A DNA stretch of 64,000 bases from positions 124,001 to 188,000 of the forward strand of contig JAUSNO010000024.1 in assembly GCA_030645915.1 (NCBI GenBank), in the 5' to 3' direction. The notes under the pieces are model-generated. The model was not told where the DNA came from, ran no database searches, and worked only from the letters and a program-made list of their open reading frames with translations. Shown one piece after another: positions 54,987-64,000 of the stretch. The stretch's first letter is position 1. Every line of letters begins with the position of its first letter. This DNA is from Undibacterium sp. (GTDB taxonomy: Bacteria; Pseudomonadota; Gammaproteobacteria; Burkholderiales; Burkholderiaceae_D). The position numbers and the translations under genes were made by a program.

Positions 54987-56361
54987 CCCAGTGGGAATAA
55001 GTACCGGCATACACACAGGAGCGAAGAATATCGCCAGTCAGGACAAATGGCGAGCTATACCGTTTCTCGTACTTATGTTTAGTGCCGGCCTGCCCCTTAC
55101 TTACCAGCTGGAGGTAGCTCGGACGTTGACTGTCGCCGATTCTGCAGAATTAACAATGGCAGCAACTGCGTCACAGAACACGGCAAATTCAATGTTTTTT
55201 GTTCTGTTCATTTGCAGTCTCTATATCTTCGCAGGCTGGACCTTGTTGCGAAAACCAAAAACTGTTACCGTACTGTTGTCACGTCAATGGCCGATTTTTT
55301 TTCTCACGTTACTTATCGCAGCCAGCGCTTTTTGGTCACACGCACCTGAAAAAGTGATGATCAATATTATTCATAACGTTGGCACGACGCTAATTACAAT
55401 CGCCGCAGCATTACGCTATCGCAACAGCCCTTGGCTATTCCCTAAACATGTCGGCTATGTTGTAGGCGCTAACATGGTTCTTCACATGATGGCCGTTGCC
55501 CTGATACCCGCTTATGCAATCGACTGGCAAGGCCGTTGGCACGGGCTCGCGCCCCATGCCAACACACTGGGGGCTTTAGCATTCGTTGTTTTATGGAGTA
55601 ATGCCAGCATTCTGATATTTACAAAAAATGATCGTTATCATCTTCATCTATTTTTTTCTGGGCTGGCAATCCTGGCAATGTATGGTGCCAATAGCATGAC
55701 CACAATGAGTTGTTCGGTATTTGTCTTATTGCTTATGTTTACATTTTACAAAATGAAAAAATTGAGCTTCCAGCAGCGCGTCTGTTTCTTCATACTTGGA
55801 ATGTGTCTTTTAATACCACTGGCCACAGCGCTAATCAGTAACATCATCAATCTTGAACATATTCTTAATGCATTTGGCAGGGATACCAAATTAACTGGCC
55901 GTGTTTCGTTATGGGAGGATGCGGTCAAGGCGATATCAGAACATCCCTTCTTCGGCTGGAGTTTTGATGACCATGTTTATCTGGTCAGGGTAAGTAATAT
56001 GGCATTCCCGAATTTTCATAATGGCATTCTGGATCTTGCGGTGAATGGGGGCTTGATAGCGGTGATGCTCTTCATATTAATCCTGATCATCATCACAGTT
56101 GACTATTTCAAGCCATCAAAAATTGGCGCAAGCATCGCCCCCTTTTCTGCTTCGTTCATGCTCACCTTTCTTGTTTACAGTATTACTGAGGCCAACCTGG
56201 TTTCACCGCGTGCTCAAATGTGGGAAATATTTCTTGCACTTGCATTTTTGGGAACATGCAAAAATTGGTCAAAACCTGTTTTTCCAAATGGGCCATCGCA
56301 AAAAATGGGACCCTCGATAAAACCGCTGCCCACTGTCACGCCAATAATGGCCAAGATATGA
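54967..56361 (+). CDS. O-antigen ligase/polymerase (Wzy-like) membrane protein
   Basis: 464 residues with about 12 hydrophobic segments and a large periplasmic loop. Start is a TTG at 54967, supported by GGAGA six bases upstream inside the GT2 gene. The loop region LTGRVSLWEDAVKAISEHPFFGWSFD and the FPNFHNGILDLAVNGGL segment match the Wzy_C/O-antigen ligase family. In a Wzx/Wzy locus with its own Wzx and Wzc, polymerisation of the repeat unit is the most likely role. Confidence 0.87.
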   Translation: MKSTTYSPVGISTGIHTGAKNIASQDKWRAIPFLVLMFSAGLPLTYQLEVARTLTVADSAELTMAATASQNTANSMFFVLFICSLYIFAGWTLLRKPKTVTVLLSRQWPIFFLTLLIAASAFWSHAPEKVMINIIHNVGTTLITIAAALRYRNSPWLFPKHVGYVVGANMVLHMMAVALIPAYAIDWQGRWHGLAPHANTLGALAFVVLWSNASILIFTKNDRYHLHLFFSGLAILAMYGANSMTTMSCSVFVLLLMFTFYKMKKLSFQQRVCFFILGMCLLIPLATALISNIINLEHILNAFGRDTKLTGRVSLWEDAVKAISEHPFFGWSFDDHVYLVRVSNMAFPNFHNGILDLAVNGGLIAVMLFILILIIITVDYFKPSKIGASIAPFSASFMLTFLVYSITEANLVSPRAQMWEIFLALAFLGTCKNWSKPVFPNGPSQKMGPSIKPLPTVTPIMAKI

Positions 56362-56467
56362 GAGCGCACATTTTTTCTCATTGGCCGCTATGACGCGCTA
56401 TGAAGATTAACCGCTCTCACCATCAGCTCCTTGCTTATCATTCTGCAGCAGTTCAAATCATTCTCCG

Positions 56468-58453
56468 TCAATGGAGAGTTTTTTGCATCACGAAATTTTT
56501 TTCTTGTTTCAATGTGATGACCTCGTCTGTCAAAAACGGATTGCCCTTCAAGGCCAGATAACGGTCTGCAAGTAAGGCTGCAGCTTTAGTATTGAGATGA
56601 TTGGCATCTTTGTAGAGAGCGACGTTTCCAATATAGGTGAAGCATTCACTTGTATTGCACATGACCACGTTGGGATCGATGACTAATATCTGAGGAAATT
56701 GTCTCTTGAGCTTGTCGATGACGGCATTCAGTGATGCATGTTTATGGTCAACTTTATCAAGGGACAGATTACAGTTTGTTTCACCATTTGCCCAACCACG
56801 CCTCTTAAACAGAATGCACTGAGAAAGGTCTTCTTCAGTAGAAGGATTATCTTTGAAGACTACCGGTATTGCCTTCGCATAAATTATTTTTTCAATCGTT
56901 ATACGCAATTTTTTTTCAAACAATGCCTCCTGCCCCTTATACGACCAGGCACTGGCTAAGACAACATATCTAAATTGACTCGCCATATCAAGCAATGTTT
57001 GATTGCGCGTCTCGCATAAAGTTGGCTCTTTGGTAGAGCCATCAAACAATTCAATTGCATCGCAACTTCCTTGCACATGATAAACCGACTGAAGATTTGC
57101 CTGTTTGGCAAGGCGATCGACAAAGGGCTTAAAATGATGTGCATGTGAGTCTCCAATAAGTAAAACTTTCGGAATTGATTTACTCAAATCACCGAATGCA
57201 CAATATTTTTCCAGATAGGTGAGGGTCAGCGCCGAGCGATCATCTGCTCGAATAGAGCACGATCGAGTCAGATCGCGTTCAAAAGAATAACTTGATATCA
57301 ACTGGCGCAATTCTGCAGAAAATCGCTGTGGTACGCCTTCTGTCGCATAAGAACTCAAGCCGACAAAAAGGAAAATCAGAGCAGGTGCAAAGTAATATTG
57401 TAGGAAGGCCATTTTAAAACTGATCAGTTTATTTCTGCGTATAGGTTGCTCGACAAATTTCCAACTCAGGAAAGAAAGAATAAACGCCAAAGTTACTGCG
57501 GCAAAACCTACTGGCAGCGATATGTCAATCCGCCGATAATTCAAAAATGAGAAGATTGGCCAGTGCCATAAGTAGAGTGAATATGACATCAGTCCAATCA
57601 ATACCATCAACCTTCCGCTCAAGAGGGGAGTAAGCAGATTGTCGCGCGCACCGGAATAAATCAGTAACGCGGCACCTAAGCATGGCGCCAAAGACCGTAC
57701 ACCAGGAAAAGGTGTACTGCGTTCCAAAAAAAAGATAGCGCCGACAACGAGCATAAGACCTGACACACCCAGCGTGTTTGCCAGCGCTCTGGTTTTCGGA
57801 GCCGCCGTCTTAACTACAAAAAAAGTCAGCACACCAATCATCAACTCATGTGCGCGGTAAGGTAAAAGAAAGTAAGAGCCTACCCGGCTGATTGCAGTCT
57901 CCGAGAGGGCGGCAAAAGCACATATCGCCAACAGACAGATAGGTATCAGCCCCTTTTTACAATATCGAAAAAGGAGAATCAACAGGACTGGGAATATGAA
58001 ATAGAACTGTTCCTCGACTGAGAGAGACCATGTATGCAGCAAAGGAAATCCTTCACTACGTTGTCCAAAATATCCCCAGCTCAGCATAGAAAAAAAGACA
58101 TTCGCCACAAATGCCCACGATGCCGCCAATGACGTCGTAAAAAATATGTAGTCATTTGGAATCAAAAAATAGCTTGAAATAACCAAGGTAACTACAGACA
58201 CTAAAAAATAGACCGGCAATAAGCGTTTCATCCTTCGCGTATAAAATTCTTTGAAACTGAACGTCCCTGATTCCAATTCTGTGTAGATCAGACGGGTAAT
58301 CAAATAACCCGATATGACAAAAAAGATGTCCACGCCGACAAAACCACCTGAAATCGTCTGGGGGTAGGCATGAAAACCGATCACGGCCATCACAGCCAGC
58401 GCGCGCAAACCATCAATATCCGGCCGATATGCCGCTTGTTCAAGGTATTTCAT
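56468..58453 (-). CDS. OafA-type acyltransferase with C-terminal SGNH domain
   Basis: 661 residues. The membrane acyltransferase-3 domain (about 1-370, ten hydrophobic segments) begins YRPDIDGLRALAVMAVIGFH and has FFVISGYLITRLI, RRMKRLLPVYFLV and HTWSLSVEEQFYFIFP. The periplasmic SGNH domain has LLIGDSHAHHF and the catalytic Asp/His pair in DANHLNTKAA. It likely adds O-acetyl groups to the polymer. Transcribed against the locus operon, convergent with the polymerase-like gene. Confidence 0.92.
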   Translation of the reverse strand: MKYLEQAAYRPDIDGLRALAVMAVIGFHAYPQTISGGFVGVDIFFVISGYLITRLIYTELESGTFSFKEFYTRRMKRLLPVYFLVSVVTLVISSYFLIPNDYIFFTTSLAASWAFVANVFFSMLSWGYFGQRSEGFPLLHTWSLSVEEQFYFIFPVLLILLFRYCKKGLIPICLLAICAFAALSETAISRVGSYFLLPYRAHELMIGVLTFFVVKTAAPKTRALANTLGVSGLMLVVGAIFFLERSTPFPGVRSLAPCLGAALLIYSGARDNLLTPLLSGRLMVLIGLMSYSLYLWHWPIFSFLNYRRIDISLPVGFAAVTLAFILSFLSWKFVEQPIRRNKLISFKMAFLQYYFAPALIFLFVGLSSYATEGVPQRFSAELRQLISSYSFERDLTRSCSIRADDRSALTLTYLEKYCAFGDLSKSIPKVLLIGDSHAHHFKPFVDRLAKQANLQSVYHVQGSCDAIELFDGSTKEPTLCETRNQTLLDMASQFRYVVLASAWSYKGQEALFEKKLRITIEKIIYAKAIPVVFKDNPSTEEDLSQCILFKRRGWANGETNCNLSLDKVDHKHASLNAVIDKLKRQFPQILVIDPNVVMCNTSECFTYIGNVALYKDANHLNTKAAALLADRYLALKGNPFLTDEVITLKQEKNFVMQKTLH

Positions 58454-58812
58454 AGAAATGAATAAAGAATAGAAAAATTCATTTTCTTCATTCTCAACTC
58501 AGCTGTTTTGACAATTGACAAGTTACTCATCACTGCAGACAACAAGGCAAATGAATGCAAGGCCAAAATAAATTGCGTTTTGTCAAACCTGGAATCAAGT
58601 GATCAGTGTCCAATGCTCTCTCAGACATTGGTCTTATTTCATTTCTTCGAAAAATACTCTCTGCTTTATTTCTGTTCTTACCTTGGTTCTCCAAATTGAA
58701 ATTTCTTTTTTATCTTGCCGTGAATGAAAAATCGTCTTTGTAAAAATCCCGGTACTGCATTCAAAGTTGACCAATATTCATAAAAATTTTGTCATTAAAA
58801 AATATAAAATAA
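58454..58812. other. AT-rich intergenic region
   Basis: About 360 bp between the divergent acyltransferase and fused glycosyltransferase genes. Nothing beyond A/T runs and short chance open frames was seen; promoters for both genes are presumably here. Confidence 0.5.
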
Positions 58813-61068
58813 ATGGAAAAAATTTTGAAAATCGCCATTATTACAAATACGCTTGCCCCTTATCGGGTTCCCGTATTTGCAAGGATTGCGCGAGAAGAAG
58901 GAATACAGTTACGCGTGATCTGTTGTTCAAAACTGGAGCCAAACAGGCTCTGGGATTTACCAACTATCGATTTTGAATGCGTGATTCTTCATCAGCGCAT
59001 GATGGAATGGGATGGTCGCTACATCCACAATAATCCAGACGTCATTCCCGCACTCAAAGCGTTTTCACCCGATATTATCGTCACAGATGGAATGAATCCC
59101 ACTCATCTCTATGCCTTTTTTTATGCACGCCACAAGGGTATTCCACACGTTTGCATGACAGATGGCACGTACATCTCTGAGAAAACACTGACCATCTTCC
59201 ATCGCCTGTTACGTCACTTTATCTATTCAAGATCTAGTGCGTATATCGCCGCAAGTGACGGAGGTTTTGAATTGTTTGACAGTTACCAGTTATCACGCGA
59301 GCGTTATTTCAAATCATGCCTTTGCATTGACAACGATGCCTATTCGGATAGGTCTGGCGATAAGGAAAAACGTTTTGATCTTCTATCCTGCGGACGCTTG
59401 GAGGCGGTTAAAAATCCGCTATTTGTATTGGATGTTGCAGTGCATATTGCAAAGCAACTTCAGCGAAAAATACGTGTGTTATTTGTCGGTTCTGGCAGTC
59501 TTGAAAATATAATTAAACACACTGCGGAATTATTTCCAGGCCTATTGGAAGTCACTTTTTCTGGCCACGCACATCAAGCTGCGTTGCCAGATCTGTATAA
59601 GGCTGCGCACCTATTTCTTTTTCCGACTATTTGGGATCCTTGGGGTGTGGTAGTGAATGAGGCATGCGCCGCAGGTCTGCCAGTCATCGCGTCCCCTTTT
59701 GCGGGGGCCTCCAATGAATTGGTTCGCAACGGATATAACGGCTTTGTTTGTGAACTCGATGTCGATCTATGGGCCGAAAAAGCCATTGCGCTATTAACCC
59801 ACCCCTCAACCAATCAACTTTTTTCCATGCATAGTCGACAGGCAGTCAAGTCATATACGTTTGACAGCGCGTCTGATGGCATTGTCGCTGCATGTCAATT
59901 TGCGAACTCGGAGAATGTCATGAAAAATAAAATTTCCCTCAAAGAAAAACGGCCAAAAGTGTTAATTGTAGAAAGGCAGCTTTTGCAATATCGTCTCGAA
60001 TTTTATGAAGATTTGCGACACATATTGGATAAGGAGGGAATCGATTTGCAACTGCTCATCGGAGACGGTACGCCCGCCGAAGCACAGAAAAAAAATCAGG
60101 TTTCACTTGATTGGGCAATGCGCATACCGACACACTATCTTTTTGGCACGTCTCTTTGTTGGCAACCATTTGGTCAGCAGGCCAAAGACGCTGACCTGGT
60201 CATTGTGATGCATGAGAATAAGATTCTCTATAACCTTTGGCTGATGTCATTTGGGCGCCCGAAGCGCCTGGCGTTCTGGGGGCATGGGCGCAATATGCAA
60301 TCGGATCATCCTAATGGTCTCAAAGAGCGATTCAAGCGCTGGACCATTAACAAAGTAGATTGGTGGTTTGCCTATACTAAGTCAAGCGCTGCTCTAGTTG
60401 CGGAGGCTGGGTTTCCCAGCCGGCGTACGACGGTCGTGGACAATGCAGTCGATACGCAAAAACTTGCCAAATTATGCAGGGAGGTCAGCCCTACAGACTA
60501 TCAGTTAAAACGTGACGAACTTCAATTGGGAAATGGTCCGGTTGCGCTCTACCTTGGGTCTCTCTATAAAGAAAAACGTCTTGATTTCCTGCTCGATGCA
60601 GCGTTTAAAATTAGGCAGCGTATACCGGATTTTCAATTGCTTGTTGCTGGTGCGGGTCCGGAGGAAATGCAGATTGTAGAAGCGGCACGCGCCCATCCAT
60701 GGATACACTACCTGGGCCCAGTACAAGAGAAAAATAAAGCGGTGGCATTAGTACTTGCCGATGTCATATTAAACCCTGGCTTGGTAGGTCTTGGTATCCT
60801 GGACTCATTTGCCAGCGGGACGCCGATGTTTACAACAGACTGCGGCCTGCATTCACCAGAGATATCGTATTTATCTTCTGGCCATAACGGTGTCATGACC
60901 GACAACGATGTCGACATTTTTGCCAACACTGTCAGTGATGCCCTGCAACGACCTGAAATCCTTTTGACATTACGCAAGGGTGCCTTATCAAGTGCGCCCC
61001 ACTATACGATCAGCAATATGGTGAATCGTACTCAAAGCGGCATTCGAGCATGCCTGTCCTCCTCATAA
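58813..61068 (+). CDS. Fusion of two GT4-type glycosyltransferases
   Basis: 751 residues with two complete GT-B enzymes. The first (about 1-365) opens LKIAIITNTLAPYRVPVFAR and has LLSCGRLEAVKNPLFVLDVA and PTIWDPWGVVVNEACAAGLP. The second (about 370-750) opens PKVLIVERQLLQYRLEFYED and has ALYLGSLYKEKRLDFLLDAA and a less typical donor motif (NPGLVGLGILDSFASGTPMF). Met370 (59920) is preceded by GGAG at six-base spacing, so the second half may also be made separately. It would add two successive sugars. Each half is the usual length of a single family member. Confidence 0.88.
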   Translation: MEKILKIAIITNTLAPYRVPVFARIAREEGIQLRVICCSKLEPNRLWDLPTIDFECVILHQRMMEWDGRYIHNNPDVIPALKAFSPDIIVTDGMNPTHLYAFFYARHKGIPHVCMTDGTYISEKTLTIFHRLLRHFIYSRSSAYIAASDGGFELFDSYQLSRERYFKSCLCIDNDAYSDRSGDKEKRFDLLSCGRLEAVKNPLFVLDVAVHIAKQLQRKIRVLFVGSGSLENIIKHTAELFPGLLEVTFSGHAHQAALPDLYKAAHLFLFPTIWDPWGVVVNEACAAGLPVIASPFAGASNELVRNGYNGFVCELDVDLWAEKAIALLTHPSTNQLFSMHSRQAVKSYTFDSASDGIVAACQFANSENVMKNKISLKEKRPKVLIVERQLLQYRLEFYEDLRHILDKEGIDLQLLIGDGTPAEAQKKNQVSLDWAMRIPTHYLFGTSLCWQPFGQQAKDADLVIVMHENKILYNLWLMSFGRPKRLAFWGHGRNMQSDHPNGLKERFKRWTINKVDWWFAYTKSSAALVAEAGFPSRRTTVVDNAVDTQKLAKLCREVSPTDYQLKRDELQLGNGPVALYLGSLYKEKRLDFLLDAAFKIRQRIPDFQLLVAGAGPEEMQIVEAARAHPWIHYLGPVQEKNKAVALVLADVILNPGLVGLGILDSFASGTPMFTTDCGLHSPEISYLSSGHNGVMTDNDVDIFANTVSDALQRPEILLTLRKGALSSAPHYTISNMVNRTQSGIRACLSSS
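59910..59922 (+). promoter_or_regulatory. Internal ribosome-binding site and start in the fused glycosyltransferase gene
   Basis: GGAG at 59910-59913, a six-base spacer, and an in-frame ATG at 59920. This falls exactly at the boundary between the two enzyme halves and looks like the retained start signal of a once separate gene. Confidence 0.6.
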
Positions 61069-61097
61069 CAGCATAGTTAATATTCAAGAGATCTGAC

Positions 61098-62471
61098 ATG
61101 AAAATAACCGTGATAGGAACTGGCTATGTTGGCTTGGTAACAGGCGCTTGTTTGGCAGAGCTGGGCAACAATGTATGTTGTCTCGATATCGATCAACATA
61201 AGATTGATATGTTAAATGATGGTGAAATTCCTTTTCATGAACCAGGTCTGTCACAGATGGTTGAGCGCAATCGCCAGGCGAAGCGTCTCTATTTTTCATC
61301 CGACATTAAAGCCAGCGTCGAGCACGGGGACATTCAATTCATTGCGGTGGGTACGCCGTCTGCCGAGAATGGATCAGCGGACTTGCAATATGTATTTGCC
61401 GCGGCCCGCAATATCGGTCAATACATGACCGGAAGAAAAATAGTCATCGACAAATCGACTGTTCCCGTAGGAACTGCAGAAAAGGTGCGGAAAAACATTC
61501 AATCTCAACTCGATGCGCGTGACGTCAACATCGCTTTCTCGGTCATATCAAATCCTGAATTTTTAAAAGAGGGAGCTGCCATCGAGGACTTCATGCACCC
61601 GGATAGGATAGTCATTGGATGCGACGATGCTGAAAATGACCCATATGCACGTACCGTATTAAGAAAACTCTACGCCTCGTTTAACCGCAATCACGAAAAA
61701 ACTATTTGGACTGATGTGCGCTCTGCCGAATTTACAAAGTATGCGGCGAATGCGATGCTCGCCACGCGAATTTCATTCATGAACGAACTCGCTAACCTCG
61801 CCGATCAAATTGGTGCTGATATTGAAGCAGTAAGACACGGGATAGGCTCCGATCCGCGTATTGGCAACAGTTTTCTATATGCGGGTTGCGGTTATGGAGG
61901 ATCGTGTTTTCCCAAAGATGTGCGTGCACTGCGCCACACTGCACAGGAATATGGTCAGGATTTGCTCATATTACGCGCCGTCGAGGAAGCTAATCATGAC
62001 CAAAAGCGCGTACTGGGTAAAAAAATTGTTTCCCGATTCGGTGCTGATTTGAACGGACGCCATTTCGCCATGTGGGGACTGGCATTCAAGCCGAATACAG
62101 ATGACATGCGGGAAGCGCCATCACGCGTTATTTTGTCTGAATTGATCGAACGGGGTGCCTCTGTAGCAGTCTATGATCCGATCGCGATGAAAGAGGCAAA
62201 GCGTGTGCTCGATGTTGATTTTTCGGCCTCACCCGACGCTTATCAACGCATACAGTTCAGTCCAAGTGCGATGGACGCTTTGGACAGCGCAGATGCGCTG
62301 ATCCTTTTGACAGAATGGAAAGTTTTCCATAGCCCGGATTTTGAACAACTGAAATATGAGATGAAGACGCCCATAGTTTTCGATGGACGCAATTTGTACG
62401 ACCCAAAAGTAATGGCCACTGCGGGGTTTGAATACTATGGCATCGGTCGCACTGCATCGTTAAATGCATGA
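61098..62471 (+). CDS. ugd: UDP-glucose 6-dehydrogenase
   Basis: 457 residues, the usual length. NAD-binding [54 protein letters not shown] and the catalytic cysteine in [16 protein letters not shown]. The C-terminal UDP-binding part has [17 protein letters not shown]. It oxidises UDP-glucose to UDP-glucuronate, giving the polymer an acidic sugar. A ribosome-binding AAGAGAT lies just before the ATG. Confidence 0.96.
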   Translation: MKITVIGTGYVGLVTGACLAELGNNVCCLDIDQHKIDMLNDGEIPFHEPGLSQMVERNRQAKRLYFSSDIKASVEHGDIQFIAVGTPSAENGSADLQYVFAAARNIGQYMTGRKIVIDKSTVPVGTAEKVRKNIQSQLDARDVNIAFSVISNPEFLKEGAAIEDFMHPDRIVIGCDDAENDPYARTVLRKLYASFNRNHEKTIWTDVRSAEFTKYAANAMLATRISFMNELANLADQIGADIEAVRHGIGSDPRIGNSFLYAGCGYGGSCFPKDVRALRHTAQEYGQDLLILRAVEEANHDQKRVLGKKIVSRFGADLNGRHFAMWGLAFKPNTDDMREAPSRVILSELIERGASVAVYDPIAMKEAKRVLDVDFSASPDAYQRIQFSPSAMDALDSADALILLTEWKVFHSPDFEQLKYEMKTPIVFDGRNLYDPKVMATAGFEYYGIGRTASLNA

Positions 62472-62488
62472 ATCGTTAAATGCATGAA
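62457..62488 (+). repeat. 16-bp tandem duplication across the ugd stop codon
   Basis: TCGTTAAATGCATGAA occurs at 62457-62472 and again at 62473-62488. The first copy contains the last ugd codons and the TGA stop; the second falls in the spacer. It appears to be a recent tandem duplication with no effect on the protein. Confidence 0.9.
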
Positions 62489-62546
62489 TCATCAATCGCA
62501 CACCATCCCACAGCCACGACACAGTTACTAATGGACAGGAGAAATT

Positions 62547-63281
62547 ATGCCGATCACATTTACTTGCTCCGTCGACGATGGACATCCATCCGATATGAGG
62601 ATGGCCGAGCTATTGCATCGACATGGCTTAAGTGCCACATTTTTTATTCCAATCAGAAACAAGGAAGGTTTTCCTGTGATGTCAGCGTCACAGATTCGTG
62701 AATTGGACAATGGTTTTGAAATCGGCTCGCACACCTTCGACCACTGCTTTTTAGGCAGCGTCAGCATGCCTCAAGCACGATACCAAATCTTTGAAGGTAA
62801 ACAAAAATTAGAGGATATTCTTGGAAAAGCGGTTTCGGGATTCTGCTACCCTGGCGGAAAATATCATCAGGCACACGTCGATTTGGTGAAGCGCGCGGGA
62901 TTTCAATATGCACGGACCACGACGAATCTATGCTTCGACGCAGGAACAAATCGCTTTGAAATTCCGACAACCTGTCAATTTTACCCACATCAAAAATCAG
63001 TGTATCTGCGTAATTTTATACGGGCAATGCACTGGAATCAGCGACAAGCCGGTTTGCGCACCGTGCTTCAGCAAGATAGCTGGATCAATAGAATGTATGC
63101 GTTATTCGATCATGCAAACCAAAGTGAGGCTATTTTTCACCTATGGATACACTCGCATAATATTGACGATTTAAATCTCTGGTGTGATCTGGATGCTTTC
63201 CTGGCGCATGTTGCAACCAACGTTAGTCACCATCAACGCGTCACTAACGGGCAGCTGGCGTCCCGTTATTTTGAACACTGA
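62547..63281 (+). CDS. Polysaccharide deacetylase (NodB-type)
   Basis: 244 residues. The NodB-homology domain has TFTCSVDDGHPSD (catalytic and metal Asp), LSATFFIP, IGSHTFDHCFLG (metal His pair) and FCYPGGKYHQAHVDLVK. No signal peptide, so it would act in the cytoplasm on a nucleotide- or lipid-linked sugar, unlike secreted deacetylases. AGGAGAAATT precedes the ATG. Last gene of the plus-strand part of the locus, convergent with the carbonic anhydrase gene. Confidence 0.9.
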   Translation: MPITFTCSVDDGHPSDMRMAELLHRHGLSATFFIPIRNKEGFPVMSASQIRELDNGFEIGSHTFDHCFLGSVSMPQARYQIFEGKQKLEDILGKAVSGFCYPGGKYHQAHVDLVKRAGFQYARTTTNLCFDAGTNRFEIPTTCQFYPHQKSVYLRNFIRAMHWNQRQAGLRTVLQQDSWINRMYALFDHANQSEAIFHLWIHSHNIDDLNLWCDLDAFLAHVATNVSHHQRVTNGQLASRYFEH

Positions 63282-63300
63282 GCAGGAAAGCCGATCTTCC

Positions 63301-64000
63301 TTAATTTGATTCCTTGATCAAACGCCCCGCGTGCTTTTGAATCGGACGGGCATTCATCGGGTAGAGTCGACTAAAAATCGACAGCTGTTCTGGCGCCATC
63401 TCTATCGTTTCTTTCATCACTAGCCACAACACGCCTTCGCTGCATGGCGGCGTAGTGAGCGAACCCATGTAGGTGTAATATTCGCGCCCTTTGGGTAGCA
63501 GCTGGCTCAGGTCCATGTTACTCAATGCGTTGACGGCTTCGTTTTTTTCCAGCGGAAGATTATTCCAGACGCTTTGTATCAAGGGATGTGCCTTGCCGCG
63601 TTCTATCAGTACCGCTACCACGGCAAGTTTTCCTTCACCATCTTTATGCACCAGGTGCACGACCATTTCAGAACCTCTGCCGTTGATGCGTTCTTCTGAC
63701 GGTTTATGAAAATGAAATTGCACCAGCCCATAACTACGGCCGGAAACATTGATGTAATTACCGGCTCCCATATTGACCTGAATGGTATGACCGTTGTCGA
63801 TAACGCTAAATTGCGAGGACTTATAGTCAAACGTTAAAGGGTCGAGATCAACCCGGATGCCGTCGCGGATATCGATAGGCGATTGACGCTCGCCAAGATC
63901 ACATTTGGCATTGGCCGGGCTGAGCTTGCCCCAACTCAATGGTCCGCCCTCACCTTCGTAACTCCAATGCGCCGTAGCCGCATGCCCGCCTGTGGCTTTT
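63301..64000 (-). CDS. Alpha-class carbonic anhydrase (5' part beyond window)
   Basis: The frame is open to the right edge and includes HWSYEGEGGPLSWGKL upstream of the first internal start, the standard alpha-carbonic anhydrase opening. QSPIDI follows, then the zinc histidines in QFHFHKPSEE and VHLVHKD, and the substrate-pocket motif SLTTPPCSEGVLW. About 233 residues are visible; the missing start should carry a signal peptide, since this class is periplasmic. It interconverts CO2 and bicarbonate. Gene is partial only because of the window boundary. Confidence 0.93.
   Translation of the reverse strand, partial: KATGGHAATAHWSYEGEGGPLSWGKLSPANAKCDLGERQSPIDIRDGIRVDLDPLTFDYKSSQFSVIDNGHTIQVNMGAGNYINVSGRSYGLVQFHFHKPSEERINGRGSEMVVHLVHKDGEGKLAVVAVLIERGKAHPLIQSVWNNLPLEKNEAVNALSNMDLSQLLPKGREYYTYMGSLTTPPCSEGVLWLVMKETIEMAPEQLSIFSRLYPMNARPIQKHAGRLIKESN

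Noticed and set aside
62480-62701. Small plus-strand frame starting in the 16-bp duplication after ugd
   Set aside because: Overlaps the deacetylase gene in another frame and has no family similarity.

Overview
The window looks like a chromosomal segment of a betaproteobacterium, most likely Burkholderiales and close to Oxalobacteraceae (Undibacterium/Herminiimonas/Janthinobacterium-like). The main clues are the metX-metW pair, a three-gene regulatory PTS (IIA-Man, HPr, EI) with no sugar permease, the gshA-gshB pair with the non-enteric type of glutamate-cysteine ligase, and AmpG next to MetW. Base composition is moderate by eye and clearly more AT-rich in the right half. No rRNA, CRISPR array, transposase, integrase or phage gene is visible. 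Family calls come from reading translations and motifs; no database search was possible.

Left third (1-21,300) is mostly housekeeping. It holds a truncated mannose-1-phosphate guanylyltransferase at the left edge, exonuclease III, and a TonB-dependent receptor followed by a lipoprotein 5'-nucleotidase, with two identical LacI/PurR-type operator cores upstream. Next come an M48 metallopeptidase, the metX-metW-ampG run, the PTS trio, glutathione synthesis genes, and several small membrane or envelope genes (AI-2E family, MAPEG, glycine-zipper). The section ends with a membrane diguanylate cyclase and a DUF2520 NAD-binding protein.

Middle (21,300-30,900) begins with a Crp/Fnr regulator divergent from a long catabolic/transport operon. 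The operon runs acyl-CoA synthetase, LivG, LivH, LivM, periplasmic binding protein, LivF, PaaK-like CoA ligase. A branched-chain-type ABC importer bracketed by two CoA ligases suggests uptake and activation of an organic acid (aromatic or fatty) rather than simple amino acid uptake.

Right half (31,700-63,300) is a large exopolysaccharide locus of the Wzx/Wzy type. Precursor genes are ManC and a second nucleotidyltransferase, Gmd and Fcl (GDP-fucose), and Ugd (UDP-glucuronate). The initiating enzyme is a polyprenyl-phosphate sugar-1-phosphate transferase. Glycosyltransferases are a GT4, a WecG/TagA type, a GT2 and a 751-residue protein made of two fused GT4 enzymes. Export uses Wzx, a Wzy/ligase-like protein, Wza and a Wzc-type tyrosine kinase. 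Modification candidates are an OafA-like acyltransferase with an SGNH domain, a polysaccharide deacetylase, a GMC oxidoreductase and a FemAB/BioF2-like acyltransferase. A secreted, internally duplicated beta-helix protein with a carbohydrate-binding-like module may cut or bind the polymer. A PAP2 phosphatase, a small HTH protein and an unusual tRNA-Thr-like gene sit inside the locus. A carbonic anhydrase gene runs off the right edge.

Beyond the genes there are two dispersed palindromic repeat families. One has a roughly 180-bp full palindrome at 31,274-31,453 and a 64-bp half-copy at the end of ampG; the other has copies at 10,894-10,965 and 26,018-26,051. There are also a 130-bp-offset direct repeat carrying perfect palindromes upstream of the beta-helix gene, a 20-bp perfect palindrome after the PaaK-like gene, and an (AC)7 tract immediately after the gmd start codon.
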